From NCBI GenBank assembly GCA_017462015.1, contig JAFTRX010000078.1:106740-170739 (forward strand): a stretch of DNA of 64,000 bases. The letters run 5' to 3'. Below the pieces are notes generated by a model. The model made no database searches, was not told the origin of the DNA, and saw only the letters and a program-made list of their open reading frames with translations. Source of the stretch: Lentisphaeria bacterium. Lineage in GTDB: Bacteria > Verrucomicrobiota > Lentisphaeria > Victivallales > Victivallaceae. Made by a program: the position numbers and the translations under genes. Every line of letters starts with the position of its first letter. Position 1 is the first letter of the stretch. This document shows positions 17,909 to 26,272 of the stretch, piece by piece.

Positions 17909-18102
17909 AACGGCGGCGCCTCGCGGGCGCTTCTTGCGGGCAAATCTTCGGACTTCCGGCTTCGTTTCACTACGCCGCGACAAGCATCCGCGAAAACAAG
18001 TACACCTTGCCACGGCGGAGCCTCTGCGGAGCCGGGTCCCTCGGCTTCGCCTTGATTTACCCCCAACCTTGCCTCGCGATCCATCCGCCGGTCGAGTTCA
18101 GC
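17909..18102 (-). repeat. Dispersed repeat family copy without terminal repeats
   Basis: Shares GGCGGCGCCTCGCGGGC, TTCTTGCGGGCAAATC and GATTTACCCCCAACCTTGCC with the MITE interior, in minus orientation. The left AT-rich module and the CACAGCTGTCCC termini are absent. Confidence 0.7.
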
Positions 18103-18112
18103 CTTCTTTAAA

Positions 18113-18285
18113 TCTGCGGCGGCGCCTTATGGGCAATCAGCGTTCCGCTGATTGCGTGAAGATGTGAAGGTGTGAAGTTCGCCCTTGCGGGCGTAAGGAT
18201 GTGATGTTTTTTATTTTTTGCTCCTCTCCTCCGCAGCCATTAAGGCGCAGGAGTATGCTCCACGATCCATCCGCCGGTCGCAAAC
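18113..18285 (-). repeat. Divergent or chimeric repeat copy
   Basis: The edges match the family (GCGGCGGCGCCTTATGGGCAA at the left; CACGATCCATCCGCCGGTCG near 18260-18279), but the interior differs. It has a perfect hairpin AATCAGCG-TTC-CGCTGATT (18135-18153) and a second, CGCCC-TTGC-GGGCG, near 18179. Confidence 0.5.
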
Positions 18286-18459
18286 AAGCTGTTTTATTGT
18301 TTTACAAAATTCTGGGCATTACCTATTGTTTATATAGTGAACTTTTTTATAATATATTGAATTTTTTATAAAATAACTCTTATTCGGAAAAAAATCAATC
18401 TGTTTTCAAAAATTTTATCCGGATTTTGCCGCGCTTGTTTGAGATAGTGGTGTGAATTT
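18286..18459. other. AT-rich gene-free spacer
   Basis: Very AT-rich, with runs such as TTTTTTATAATATATTG. No ORF, RNA or convincing promoter is seen. Confidence 0.5.
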
Positions 18460-18787
18460 CACAGCTGTCCCATAAAATCAGCAAAATGCTTGTTTTTCAA
18501 TTTTTTTTTTCAGCGGAAGAAAATTGGAGTTGAAAAAAGTGATTTTGTAAGATTTGGTTTTGCGAAAAGCAAAACGCGCGTGCGCAATGCGCCGCGCCAC
18601 CAGTGGCGATGTGTTCAAAACTGTCATGAACTCGACCGGCGGATGGATCGTGGAGCAAGGTTGCGGGTAAATCAAGGCGAAGCCGAGGGAGTGTACGACT
18701 GTACTCGACCGAGGATGAGTCCGCAGATTTGCCCGTAAGATTGCCCACGAGGCGTCGCCGCAAGTTGTCTTTTATGAGACAACTGTG
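18460..18787 (+). mobile_element. MITE-like element copy 2 (328 bp)
   Basis: The left terminus CACAGCTGTCCCATAAAAT (18460-18478) and the complement of the right terminus CACAGTTGTCTCATAAAAG form inverted repeats of about 19 bp with three mismatches. The flanks TGTGAATTT (18451-18459) and TGTAAATTT (18788-18796) form a 9-bp target duplication with one mismatch. The interior modules run in plus orientation: TTTTGCGAAAAGCAAAACG, CACCAGTGGCGATG and GGTTGCGGGTAAATCAAGG. There is no transposase. The right end lies 30 bp before the rnpB -35 box. Confidence 0.82.
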
Positions 18788-18817
18788 TGTAAATTTGAAA
18801 AAAGTTTTACTTTTATC

Positions 18818-18846
18818 TTGCATAATGGCTTTCTCATTGCTATATT
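18818..18846 (+). promoter_or_regulatory. rnpB promoter
   Basis: TTGCAT (18818-18823), 17 bp, then TATATT (18841-18846) within TTGCTATATTATAA. Confidence 0.75.
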
Positions 18847-18850
18847 ATAA

Positions 18851-19224
18851 AGAACGCTGTGGACATGGGCAATCGCGGCGGGGGAATTCGTTCCCGCGTT
18901 GAGGAAAGTCCGGACTGCACAGAGCAGGGAGCCCCTTTGAAAAGAGGGGTGCCGCAGACCATACTCTGCGGAAAGACCAGTGCAACAGAGAGAAGACCGC
19001 CGGTTGATTTTTCAGCCGGTAAGGGTGAAAGGGTGGGGTAAGAGCCCACCGGGCGGTAATGAGAGTTCCGCTGCAAGGTAAACTCCTCCCGCAGCAAGAC
19101 CAAATAGGGGACGAGTCGTTGCTCGCGACGTTACAAGTCCCGGGTTCTGGTCGCATGAGACAGATGATTGCCACCGCCGTAAGGCGGTACAGAATCCGGC
19201 TTACAGTGTCTGCGGCGTTCTTTT
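18851..19224 (+). ncRNA. rnpB: RNase P RNA, bacterial class A
   Basis: The catalytic RNA that matures tRNA 5' ends. Conserved blocks in order: GAGGAAAGTCCGGACT (CR-I, about 18900), ACAGAGAGAAGACCGCC (about 18984), AGGGTGAAAGGGTG...GGTAAGAGCCCACC, AGACAGATGATTGCC and ACAGAATCCGGCTTACAG (CR-V). Helix P1 forms between AAAGAACGC (18849-18857) and GCGTTCTTT (19215-19223). The closing T-run probably also terminates transcription. Length about 370 nt is usual for class A. The gene has its own promoter. Confidence 0.95.
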
Positions 19225-19274
19225 TGATGATGGAAAATAATAGTTTTAATTGAACGATTTGGAGTTGTTTTACG

Positions 19275-20090
19275 ATGCCGAAGTATGCTGTTTTGAGCGA
19301 TATACATGGCAACCTTGAAGCCTTTGAAGCGGTGCTCGCTTTCTGTGAAGCGCTTCAGGTGAATAAGTTCATTTTGTTGGGGGATGTTGTAGGTTATAAT
19401 GCTGACCCGGTACGGTGTCTGGAGATCGTGCAGAGTCTGGATCTGGTCGGGGCGGTAAGGGGAAACCACGACGACTACGCCGTCGGTGGCGACACTGAGG
19501 AATCCGGATTCAATCCGCATGCGGCGGCGGCGATCCGGTGGACTCACGACCAGCTGAGTGATGAACAGCGGGCGTGGCTGGATGCGCTTCCCTACAAAAA
19601 AGTGATGCCGATGTGCGGCGCAACTGCCGTCCATGCGACGTTGGATTCTCCGGAGACATGGGGGTATGTGTTTGATGTACAGCATGCTACGGCGAACTTT
19701 TCTTATCAGGTGATGCCGGTTTGTTTCTGCGGACACTCGCACATGCCGGTCGCCTTTGACCGGATTCCTTTTGCCACCGGTTCCCGGCGGGCGGTGGAGT
19801 GCATCCCGGCGTGGAACTCCAATATGAATGAGCCGCAGAATGATACGGATTTCTCCATTGCGGATATGCTGACTGTTCCTCTGGAAAAGGGGCATAAATA
19901 TCTGTTCAATATCGGCAGTATCGGTCAGCCCCGCAACAATGATCCCCGTGCCAGTTTTGCCATCTATGATACTGACAACAAAAATGTCAGCCGTTGCCGG
20001 GTCCCGTATGATATTGCCACGGCACAGGAAAAGGTACTTGCCGCCGGTTTGCCGGAGCGTTTGGCAATGCGTCTGGCGATTGGACGTTGA
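19275..20090 (+). CDS. Metallophosphoesterase (calcineurin-like)
   Basis: 271 residues. Metal-binding blocks are visible in order: LSDIHGNLEA (residues 7-16), LLGDVVGYNADP, VRGNHDDYAV, VHATLDSP, FCGHSHMPVAF and FNIGSIGQPRN. This is the YfcE/diadenosine-tetraphosphatase-like group of cytosolic phosphodiesterases; the substrate is not predictable. GGAG lies upstream of ATG 19275. It is the first of four genes whose ends overlap or nearly touch (phosphatase, GT9, unknown exported protein, rRNA methyltransferase). Confidence 0.88.
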   Translation: MPKYAVLSDIHGNLEAFEAVLAFCEALQVNKFILLGDVVGYNADPVRCLEIVQSLDLVGAVRGNHDDYAVGGDTEESGFNPHAAAAIRWTHDQLSDEQRAWLDALPYKKVMPMCGATAVHATLDSPETWGYVFDVQHATANFSYQVMPVCFCGHSHMPVAFDRIPFATGSRRAVECIPAWNSNMNEPQNDTDFSIADMLTVPLEKGHKYLFNIGSIGQPRNNDPRASFAIYDTDNKNVSRCRVPYDIATAQEKVLAAGLPERLAMRLAIGR

Positions 20091-20095
20091 AGATA

Positions 20096-21100
20096 ATGGC
20101 AGAGCGTTTTCTGGCAATCAAACCGAGCAGTTTCGGTGATATAATCCATCTGTTTCCGGCGCTGGATGTGTTGAAGAAGGCGTTTCCGGATGCAGTGCTG
20201 GATTTTGTTGTCAATCCGGAATTTGCGCCGTTGTTGGAATTTTCCCCGTTCCCGGTGGAAAATATCATTTGTTTTGAGCGCCGGAAATTGGCAGAATTTC
20301 CCGGCTGTGTGCCGGAGTTTTTCAAGTTGCGTTCCCGGTTGCGCCGGGAAAAGTATGATGCGGTGATCGATTTTCAGGGATTGTTCCGCAGCGGGGTGTG
20401 TTCATTTATGACCGGAAGTCGTCTCCGCTGCGGTTTTGCTCATCCCCGGGAAGCCGCTGCGGCGTGGTTTTACAACCGCAAGGTCGCGCTGGAACCCATG
20501 CATGCTGTCGAACGGTGTGTCCGTCTGGTGGAGGGGATTTTTTCACTGGAACGGTGCGAAAATATCGTATATCCGGAACTGCCGGTGTCATCTGCCGGAA
20601 AAGCCGGACTGCCGCAGCTGCCGGAAAAATATATGGTCTTGCTGCCGGGAACCAGATGGGAGAGTAAACAGTTTCCTCCGGCGCTTTTTGCCGGAGTTAT
20701 CCGGGAGATGAAAAAGATTTTTCCGGAGATGGGGTTTGTTATCGCCGGGGGAAAAGGTGAACGCGCACTGGGAGATGTTATCGGAACCGGTTCGATCAAC
20801 CTTGCCGGAAAAACGTCGCTTCCTGCGCTTTTTGAATTGCTGCGCGGAGCAGAGGCTGTGCTGGGGAACGACTCCGGTCCGTTGCATGCGGCGGCGGCGT
20901 TGCGCCGTCCGGTGTTCGGATTTTACGGACCGACGGAACCGGGGTTGACCGGACCGTGGGGAGAGGATTCCATGCCGTTGAGCAACCACGCTGAGTGTGC
21001 CGGATGCTTGAAGCGGGTTTGTCCTCTGGAAAAGGTGCTTTGTCACGATATTACTCCGGAAACGGTAGTTGAAAAGATTTGCAGAAAACTTCAACAATAG
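20096..21100 (+). CDS. Glycosyltransferase family 9 (heptosyltransferase-like)
   Basis: 334 residues with the GT9 N-terminal block LAIKPSSFGDIIHLFPAL and the ADP-heptose-binding C-terminal block LGNDSGPLHAAAALRRPV followed by FGFYGPTEP. These are hallmarks of WaaC/WaaF enzymes, which add heptose to the LPS inner core at the cytoplasmic face. ATG 20096 is chosen 5 nt after the upstream stop; TTG 20087 overlaps that stop and is an alternative. A Cys cluster near the end (CAGCLKRVCPLEKVLC) also occurs in other GT9 members. Donor and acceptor are not known. Confidence 0.9.
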   Translation: MAERFLAIKPSSFGDIIHLFPALDVLKKAFPDAVLDFVVNPEFAPLLEFSPFPVENIICFERRKLAEFPGCVPEFFKLRSRLRREKYDAVIDFQGLFRSGVCSFMTGSRLRCGFAHPREAAAAWFYNRKVALEPMHAVERCVRLVEGIFSLERCENIVYPELPVSSAGKAGLPQLPEKYMVLLPGTRWESKQFPPALFAGVIREMKKIFPEMGFVIAGGKGERALGDVIGTGSINLAGKTSLPALFELLRGAEAVLGNDSGPLHAAAALRRPVFGFYGPTEPGLTGPWGEDSMPLSNHAECAGCLKRVCPLEKVLCHDITPETVVEKICRKLQQ

Positions 21101-21112
21101 GAGATGATGATT

Positions 21113-22102
21113 ATGCGGATGCGGTGTAAAGTTTTTCTGGTGTTGCTGATGCTGTTTTCATGTTCGGTGCAGTTGTATGCCCGGTTGGGAGTGCAAATGA
21201 GTCTCAACCGGTCAGTGTTTATCAAGTATGAACGTATTTATGCGTGTGTTACGGTGCGCAATGATTCAGGTAAGCCGCTGCTTTTTGGAAGAGACCCGGA
21301 ACTGCAGGGATTTTTGATGTTTGAGATCCGGGATCAGCATAACCGTCCGGTAAATAAAAGGAAAAATGCTGACATCTCCATTACCGGACTGCAGTTGGCG
21401 CCGGGAGAGGTGCGCCGGATGGTGTTCCGGTTGAGTGACCATTATCAGCTTGAGCGCAGCGGAAAATTCCGGGTGCATGTGTATATTGCCCATAATGGAC
21501 TCAAACATGAGTTCCGCAGCCGGGATGTGAATTTTGAAATTTCTGAAGGCAACGTGGTGTGGAAGCGCACTGTCGGATTGCCGGCGCTGGAAGGAAAAAA
21601 GCGGAATGCTGAGTACGATGAACGCACTTACACCATCCGCACTCTGACGGAATCCCGTTCCATCGGATATTATCTGGTCGTGGAAGATGACCGGAAGGTT
21701 TTCGGAGTCGTGCGGGTCGGCAGTGTCTTGGGATATGAACAGTTTCAGGCGGAAATCGATATGCTCAGCCGGTTGCATTTGCTGATGCCGGTGGCTCCTA
21801 AAGTGTTTCATTACCTGGCGTTCAACTCCGCCGGAGAGACGCTGGACAGTTCATACTGGAAGACCAGCGGTACGATCCCATCTTTGCTCAGAGACAATAA
21901 AAGCGGCAGAGTTGACCGGGTAGGCGGAGTTCCTGCCCGTCCGGGCGTGGATTATCATTTGCGCAGCCGCAATGAGATCACCGTTACCGAAATCATCAAT
22001 GACCGTCCGAAACAGCGGAAAGGTCCGGGCCGCGACAGCGGTATCGTGGATCTGGGCAAAGGTGTGATGGCGGATGCTCCCGGGAGCAGGGATAGTGAAT
22101 AA
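21113..22102 (+). CDS. Exported protein of unknown function
   Basis: About 329 residues with a clear signal peptide (MRMRCKVFLVLLMLFSCSVQLYA). The mature part begins RLGVQMSLNRSVFIKYERI and looks like an immunoglobulin-like beta-sandwich (YACVTVRNDSGKPLLF; LQLAPGEVRRMVFRLSDHYQL; GKFRVHVYIAHNG), then a second region with YYLVVEDDRKVFGVVRVG, and a basic, low-complexity tail. I do not recognise a family. ATG 21113 gives a 9-nt gap to AGGAG (21099-21103); ATG 21104 and 21107 are closer in-frame options. It lies between GT9 and the methyltransferase, overlapping the latter. Confidence 0.7.
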   Translation: MRMRCKVFLVLLMLFSCSVQLYARLGVQMSLNRSVFIKYERIYACVTVRNDSGKPLLFGRDPELQGFLMFEIRDQHNRPVNKRKNADISITGLQLAPGEVRRMVFRLSDHYQLERSGKFRVHVYIAHNGLKHEFRSRDVNFEISEGNVVWKRTVGLPALEGKKRNAEYDERTYTIRTLTESRSIGYYLVVEDDRKVFGVVRVGSVLGYEQFQAEIDMLSRLHLLMPVAPKVFHYLAFNSAGETLDSSYWKTSGTIPSLLRDNKSGRVDRVGGVPARPGVDYHLRSRNEITVTEIINDRPKQRKGPGRDSGIVDLGKGVMADAPGSRDSE

Positions 22103-23267
22103 CAGCAAGCTTACTGTTCAAACGCTGGCATACGGCGGAGATGCCGTCGGGCGGCTGGATTCCGGAAAGGTGTGCTTTGTTCCCGGCGGATTGCCCGGGG
22201 AAGAGCTGGAAGTTCGCGTGGTGCAGGAGAAAAACTCCTTTGTCCGCGCGGAACTGGTGCAGGTGTTGAGTGCTGTTCCGAACCGGAAAGATCCACCGTG
22301 TCCGGCGTATGAGCGCGGATGTCCCGGGTGCGCGTATCTGCATTGTGACTATGAGACCGAACTCAAATGGAAACAGCGGCAGTTTGCCGATTTTCTTGAA
22401 CGTGCCGGATTGTTTGAAGATGGTGTTATGCATGCTCCGGTAGGGGCGCCGCAACGGTTGGGATATCGTAATAAGTTGAAACTTCACCGGACGGCAGAGG
22501 GTAAGTTCGGCATGGTCGGACGGGATAATGAGAGCATTATTCCGGTGCAGGAGTGTCTTCTTGCGCATCCGGAGATAAATCTTGCCGTGAAACAGTACTC
22601 CTGTTCCAGTGATGCTGATACGGTGACGTGGCGCTTTACTGAGCAGGACAAAGTGACCGGATTTTCCACTTTCAGCGAAGTGAAAAAGAGCAACTGGCTG
22701 ACGGAAGAGATCCCCGGTGTCGGTAAATTCAAAGTTCCTGTCGGGGGATTTTTTCAGACCAATATCGCCGTTGCGGCAAAGCTGATCGGGCGTGCGGTCG
22801 AGGAGATCAGAAATTCCGGAAGTGATGAGTTGATCGAATTGTATTGCGGGTGCGGACTCTTTTCCATCGCTGCAGCGAAGGTGATGCCGCAGTTGCGCAG
22901 TACCGGAATTGAAGTTATGGCGGAGTCGATAAGAGCTGCCCGCTGGAATGCCGGAAAGCATGGGGTGGAAAAGCGTTGCAGTTTTTTTGCCGGAGATGCC
23001 GGAGCAATGTTGGCGCGGTATGGCAAAGGCAAAGGTAAAGTACTGCTGGTCGACCCGCCGCGCAGCGGATTGTCACGGCAGGCGGCGGAAGCGGTGATGT
23101 CTGCTTCGCCGGAAAGAATAATTTATATTTCATGCGCGGCAGATACCTTGCGGCGGGATTTGCAGCTTTTTCAGAAAAAAGATTATGTTGTGACGCAGGC
23201 GGGGATCTTTGACATGTTTCCATCTACGGCACATTTTGAAAGCATGGTCACGTTGATGAGACGGTGA
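22095..23267 (+). CDS. RlmD/TrmA family RNA (uracil-5-)methyltransferase
   Basis: About 390 residues in the standard order: TRAM-like N-terminal domain (LTVQTLAYGGDAVGRLDSGK), an iron-sulfur Cys cluster (CPAYERGCPGCAYLHC), an SAM-binding Rossmann fold (ELIELYCGCGLFSIAAA), the catalytic-aspartate block LLVDPPRSGLS and the nucleophile block IIYISCAADTLRRDL. It methylates uracil C5 in 23S rRNA or tRNA; the exact site is not predictable. GTG 22095 is chosen (GGGAG 22082-22086 upstream), overlapping the previous gene by 8 bp; ATG 22074 is an alternative. Its last 15 bp include the aconitase -35 box. Confidence 0.9.
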   Translation: MNNSKLTVQTLAYGGDAVGRLDSGKVCFVPGGLPGEELEVRVVQEKNSFVRAELVQVLSAVPNRKDPPCPAYERGCPGCAYLHCDYETELKWKQRQFADFLERAGLFEDGVMHAPVGAPQRLGYRNKLKLHRTAEGKFGMVGRDNESIIPVQECLLAHPEINLAVKQYSCSSDADTVTWRFTEQDKVTGFSTFSEVKKSNWLTEEIPGVGKFKVPVGGFFQTNIAVAAKLIGRAVEEIRNSGSDELIELYCGCGLFSIAAAKVMPQLRSTGIEVMAESIRAARWNAGKHGVEKRCSFFAGDAGAMLARYGKGKGKVLLVDPPRSGLSRQAAEAVMSASPERIIYISCAADTLRRDLQLFQKKDYVVTQAGIFDMFPSTAHFESMVTLMRR

Positions 23268-23281
23268 ATTTGTGCTATATT
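23253..23281 (+). promoter_or_regulatory. Aconitase promoter
   Basis: TTGATG (23253-23258, inside the end of the preceding gene), 17 bp, then TATATT (23276-23281) within TTGTGCTATATTATAAC. Confidence 0.72.
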
Positions 23282-23324
23282 ATAACAGGAACAATAAAAC
23301 TTAATCAATATTGAGGAATAAAAA

Positions 23325-25265
23325 ATGGCACATGGAACTTTAGCACAGAAAATTATCGATGCACACATGGTAAACGGAAATCCGGTTCCCGGTGAGCAGG
23401 TGGCGATCAAGATCGATCAGACGTTGACTCAGGATGCTACCGGTACGATGGCGTATCTGGAATTGGAAGCAATGAACACCCCGGGCGTTGCCACGGAACT
23501 TTCGGTATCCTATGTCGACCACAATATGATGCAGAATGGACCGGAAAACCGGAACGACCACCTTTATCTTCAGACCGTCGCCGCTGAAAAAGGCGTAGTT
23601 TTCTCACCCCCGGGCAACGGTATCTGCCACCAGCTCCATCTGGAACGTTTCGGTAAGCCGGGTAAAACTCTTATCGGTTCCGACTCCCACACTCCCACCG
23701 GCGGCGGTATCGGAATGATTGCCATCGGTGCCGGTGGCTTGGACGTGGCGCTGGCGATGTCCGGTCAGCCGTTCATGATTCCGTATCCGAAAGTGGTTGG
23801 AGTCAAACTTACCGGAAAATTGCGTCCGTGGGTGGCGGCAAAAGATGTTATTTTGAAGCTGCTCTCCATTTTGACGACCAAAGGCAACGTTGGCTCTATT
23901 GTGGAATATTTCGGTCCCGGCGTGGCGGATTTGAGTGTGCCGCAGCGGGCAACTATTACCAATATGGGAGCTGAGCTTGGTGTTACCACCAGTTTGTTCC
24001 CATCCGATGAGCGGACACGGGAATTTCTGCGCCGCCAGCGGAGAGAGGCGGATTTCAGCTTCCAGCTGCCCGATGCAGATGCGGAGTATGACGATGTTAT
24101 TGAAATCGATCTGGATGCGTTGGAACCGCTTGCCGCGTGTCCTTCCAGCCCCGATCAGATCAAGAGTATCCGCGAACTTGAGGGAAAACCGGTTGGTCAG
24201 GTGCTGGTCGGCAGCTGTACCAACGGCGGATACCGCGACCTTGCACTGGTGGCGAAGGCGCTCAAAGGACGGAAGATCCATCCTGACGTGACACTGGGTA
24301 TCGCTCCGGGCAGCCGTCCGGTGCTGGAGATGCTGTGCAACGAAGGATTGCTGGGCGATCTGGTGTGCGCCGGAGCGCGTATATTGGAGGTCGGATGCGG
24401 ACCGTGTATCGGACAGGGACAGAGCCCCGCCGACGGAACCAACACCGTGCGTACCTTCAACCGTAACTTTGCCGGACGTTCCGGAACCAAAGGTGACCAG
24501 TCATATCTGGTTAGTCCGGAAACGGCGGTCGCCGCCGCGTTGACCGGAAAGTTTACCGACCCGCGCGATCTCGGAATTGAGTTCCCGGTCATCGAAGAGC
24601 CGGAATTTTATCTTGATGACGACAAGCATTTCCAGATGCCGGAAGCGGGCAAAGGTATCATCCGGAAGCCGACGATCGGCGAATTTCCGGTGAACCAGCC
24701 GCTGCCGGAAACGCTTGACGGCGAAGTTGTCATCAAAGTCGGAGATAAAATCACCACTGACCATATCATGCCTGCCGGTGTACATCTTAAACTCCGGAGC
24801 AACATTCCTGCGTACAGCAAAGTGGTTTTTGAGTGCTTCACCGAAGCCGGAAAGCCCAGTTTCGCTGAACGCGCCGCCGCAGTCCGTGATGCCGGAAAAG
24901 CCGGTGTCATCATCGGCCGTGACAGTTACGGGCAGGGTTCCAGCCGGGAACATGCGGCGATCTGCCCGATGTATCTGGGGGTGAAAGCGGTTGCCGCGCT
25001 GGCGATCGAACGTATCCACCGGGCGAATCTGGTGAATTTCGGTATTTTGCCGCTGATATTTGCTGACCCGGAAGATTACAATAAAATCGAGGAAAAAGAT
25101 GCGCTTATTCTGCCTGATATCCGCAAACAGCTGGCAGTCGGCAAGATGGTTGAAGGCGTGGTGCGCAAAGCTGACGGCAGTGAAGTCGCTGTGAAGTTCA
25201 CCCATCCGCTGTCGGCGCGGGATATTGAACTGGTTCTCGCCGGCGGCAGACTCAACTGCAAGTAA
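23325..25265 (+). CDS. Aconitate hydratase (about 645-residue type)
   Basis: 646 residues. The 4Fe-4S ligands are in VGSCTNGGYRDL (about residue 300) and VGCGPCIGQGQ (about residue 363). Other active-site blocks are IGSDSHTPTGGG and the swivel-domain motif GRDSYGQGSSREHAA near residue 535. It interconverts citrate and isocitrate. The length is that of the shorter bacterial/archaeal form related to homoaconitase and 3-isopropylmalate dehydratase, not AcnA/AcnB (about 890), so a related hydratase role cannot be excluded. TGAGGAA precedes ATG. It is transcribed from 23253-23281, probably with the following antiporter and glycosidase genes. Confidence 0.9.
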   Translation: MAHGTLAQKIIDAHMVNGNPVPGEQVAIKIDQTLTQDATGTMAYLELEAMNTPGVATELSVSYVDHNMMQNGPENRNDHLYLQTVAAEKGVVFSPPGNGICHQLHLERFGKPGKTLIGSDSHTPTGGGIGMIAIGAGGLDVALAMSGQPFMIPYPKVVGVKLTGKLRPWVAAKDVILKLLSILTTKGNVGSIVEYFGPGVADLSVPQRATITNMGAELGVTTSLFPSDERTREFLRRQRREADFSFQLPDADAEYDDVIEIDLDALEPLAACPSSPDQIKSIRELEGKPVGQVLVGSCTNGGYRDLALVAKALKGRKIHPDVTLGIAPGSRPVLEMLCNEGLLGDLVCAGARILEVGCGPCIGQGQSPADGTNTVRTFNRNFAGRSGTKGDQSYLVSPETAVAAALTGKFTDPRDLGIEFPVIEEPEFYLDDDKHFQMPEAGKGIIRKPTIGEFPVNQPLPETLDGEVVIKVGDKITTDHIMPAGVHLKLRSNIPAYSKVVFECFTEAGKPSFAERAAAVRDAGKAGVIIGRDSYGQGSSREHAAICPMYLGVKAVAALAIERIHRANLVNFGILPLIFADPEDYNKIEEKDALILPDIRKQLAVGKMVEGVVRKADGSEVAVKFTHPLSARDIELVLAGGRLNCK

Positions 25266-25294
25266 TTATGACCGTATATTTTAAGGGTGACTGT

Positions 25295-26272
25295 ATGGAA
25301 ATGTTCAAATTTATCGGCTTGGGCGTTGCCGGCGTGGTATTGCTCTATTTCGGAGCGGAATTTCTTATCCGCGGCGGTGTTGCTGTTGCCCGGCGGCTGA
25401 AAGTTTCCCCGCTGCTGATCGGACTTACGCTGGTGGCATTCGGTACCAGTGCGCCGGAGTTGGTGGTAAGTATCCAGGCGGCATTGAATGACAGTGGAGA
25501 TATCGCTGTCGGCAATGTTATCGGCAGCAATATCTGCAACATCGCGCTGATTTTGGGATTGTGTGCGGTGCTGCGTCCGGTCGCGACCAATGAAAAGTTG
25601 TTCAAACTGGATATGCCGTTGATGGTTGGTTCTGCGCTTCTGTTCAGCGTATTTTACCGGCTGGATGGCAGAGGGATCAATTTCTGGCAGGGCGCAGTGC
25701 TTTTTACCATACTGGTTGCGTATCTGGTGTGGAGCGTTTATCAGGATAAAAAGTCCGGAAGCGGAGAACTTGCTGCTGCGGCGGAAGAGGAAGCCGGAGA
25801 GAAGCCGGTTGCAATCCCCTTTGCATTGCTGATGTTCATCGGCGGTTTGGCAGGCTTGATCCTCGGAGCGAAAAGTTTTGTTTCCAGTGCCATATTTTTT
25901 GCCAAGGCGATGGGAGTCTCTCAGGCAGTCATCGGTTTGACCATTGTTGCCATCGGAACGAGTTTGCCGGAGTTGGCGACCAGCGTGGTGGCAATCATCA
26001 AAGGGGAGCGTGATATTGCCGTCGGCAATGTGGTCGGCAGTAATATTTTCAATATTCTGGTCATCATGGGTGTCGCGCCGATGGTGAGCGATCTGCATGC
26101 GCCCAATGTGAGTATGATCGACCTTGGGGTGATGATATTCTGCTCAGTGGTGCTTTTCCCGTTGATGTATACCGGAAAGCGCATCTCCCGCGGCGAAGGT
26201 GCATTTTTGCTGCTGGTCTATGTGGCATACACGGTGTGGCTTTTTGTGCAGGGAGGAGCGGTAAATGCTTGA
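25295..26272 (+). CDS. Sodium/calcium exchanger family protein (CaxA/YrbG-like)
   Basis: 325 residues with 10 predicted membrane helices and the two inverted alpha-repeats of the CaCA family: GLTLVAFGTSAPELVVS with GNVIGSNICN, and GLTIVAIGTSLPELATS with GNVVGSNIFN. A charged cytoplasmic loop (SGSGELAAAAEEEAGEKP) links the halves. It exchanges Na+ or H+ for Ca2+ across the inner membrane. ATG 25295 is preferred because AAGGGTGA lies just upstream; ATG 25268 is an in-frame alternative. It overlaps the glycosidase gene by 8 bp. Confidence 0.9.
   Translation: MEMFKFIGLGVAGVVLLYFGAEFLIRGGVAVARRLKVSPLLIGLTLVAFGTSAPELVVSIQAALNDSGDIAVGNVIGSNICNIALILGLCAVLRPVATNEKLFKLDMPLMVGSALLFSVFYRLDGRGINFWQGAVLFTILVAYLVWSVYQDKKSGSGELAAAAEEEAGEKPVAIPFALLMFIGGLAGLILGAKSFVSSAIFFAKAMGVSQAVIGLTIVAIGTSLPELATSVVAIIKGERDIAVGNVVGSNIFNILVIMGVAPMVSDLHAPNVSMIDLGVMIFCSVVLFPLMYTGKRISRGEGAFLLLVYVAYTVWLFVQGGAVNA

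Noticed and set aside
15642-18787. Insertion sequence with an encoded transposase
   Set aside because: The elements are only about 325 bp and encode no transposase-like sequence; they can only be non-autonomous.
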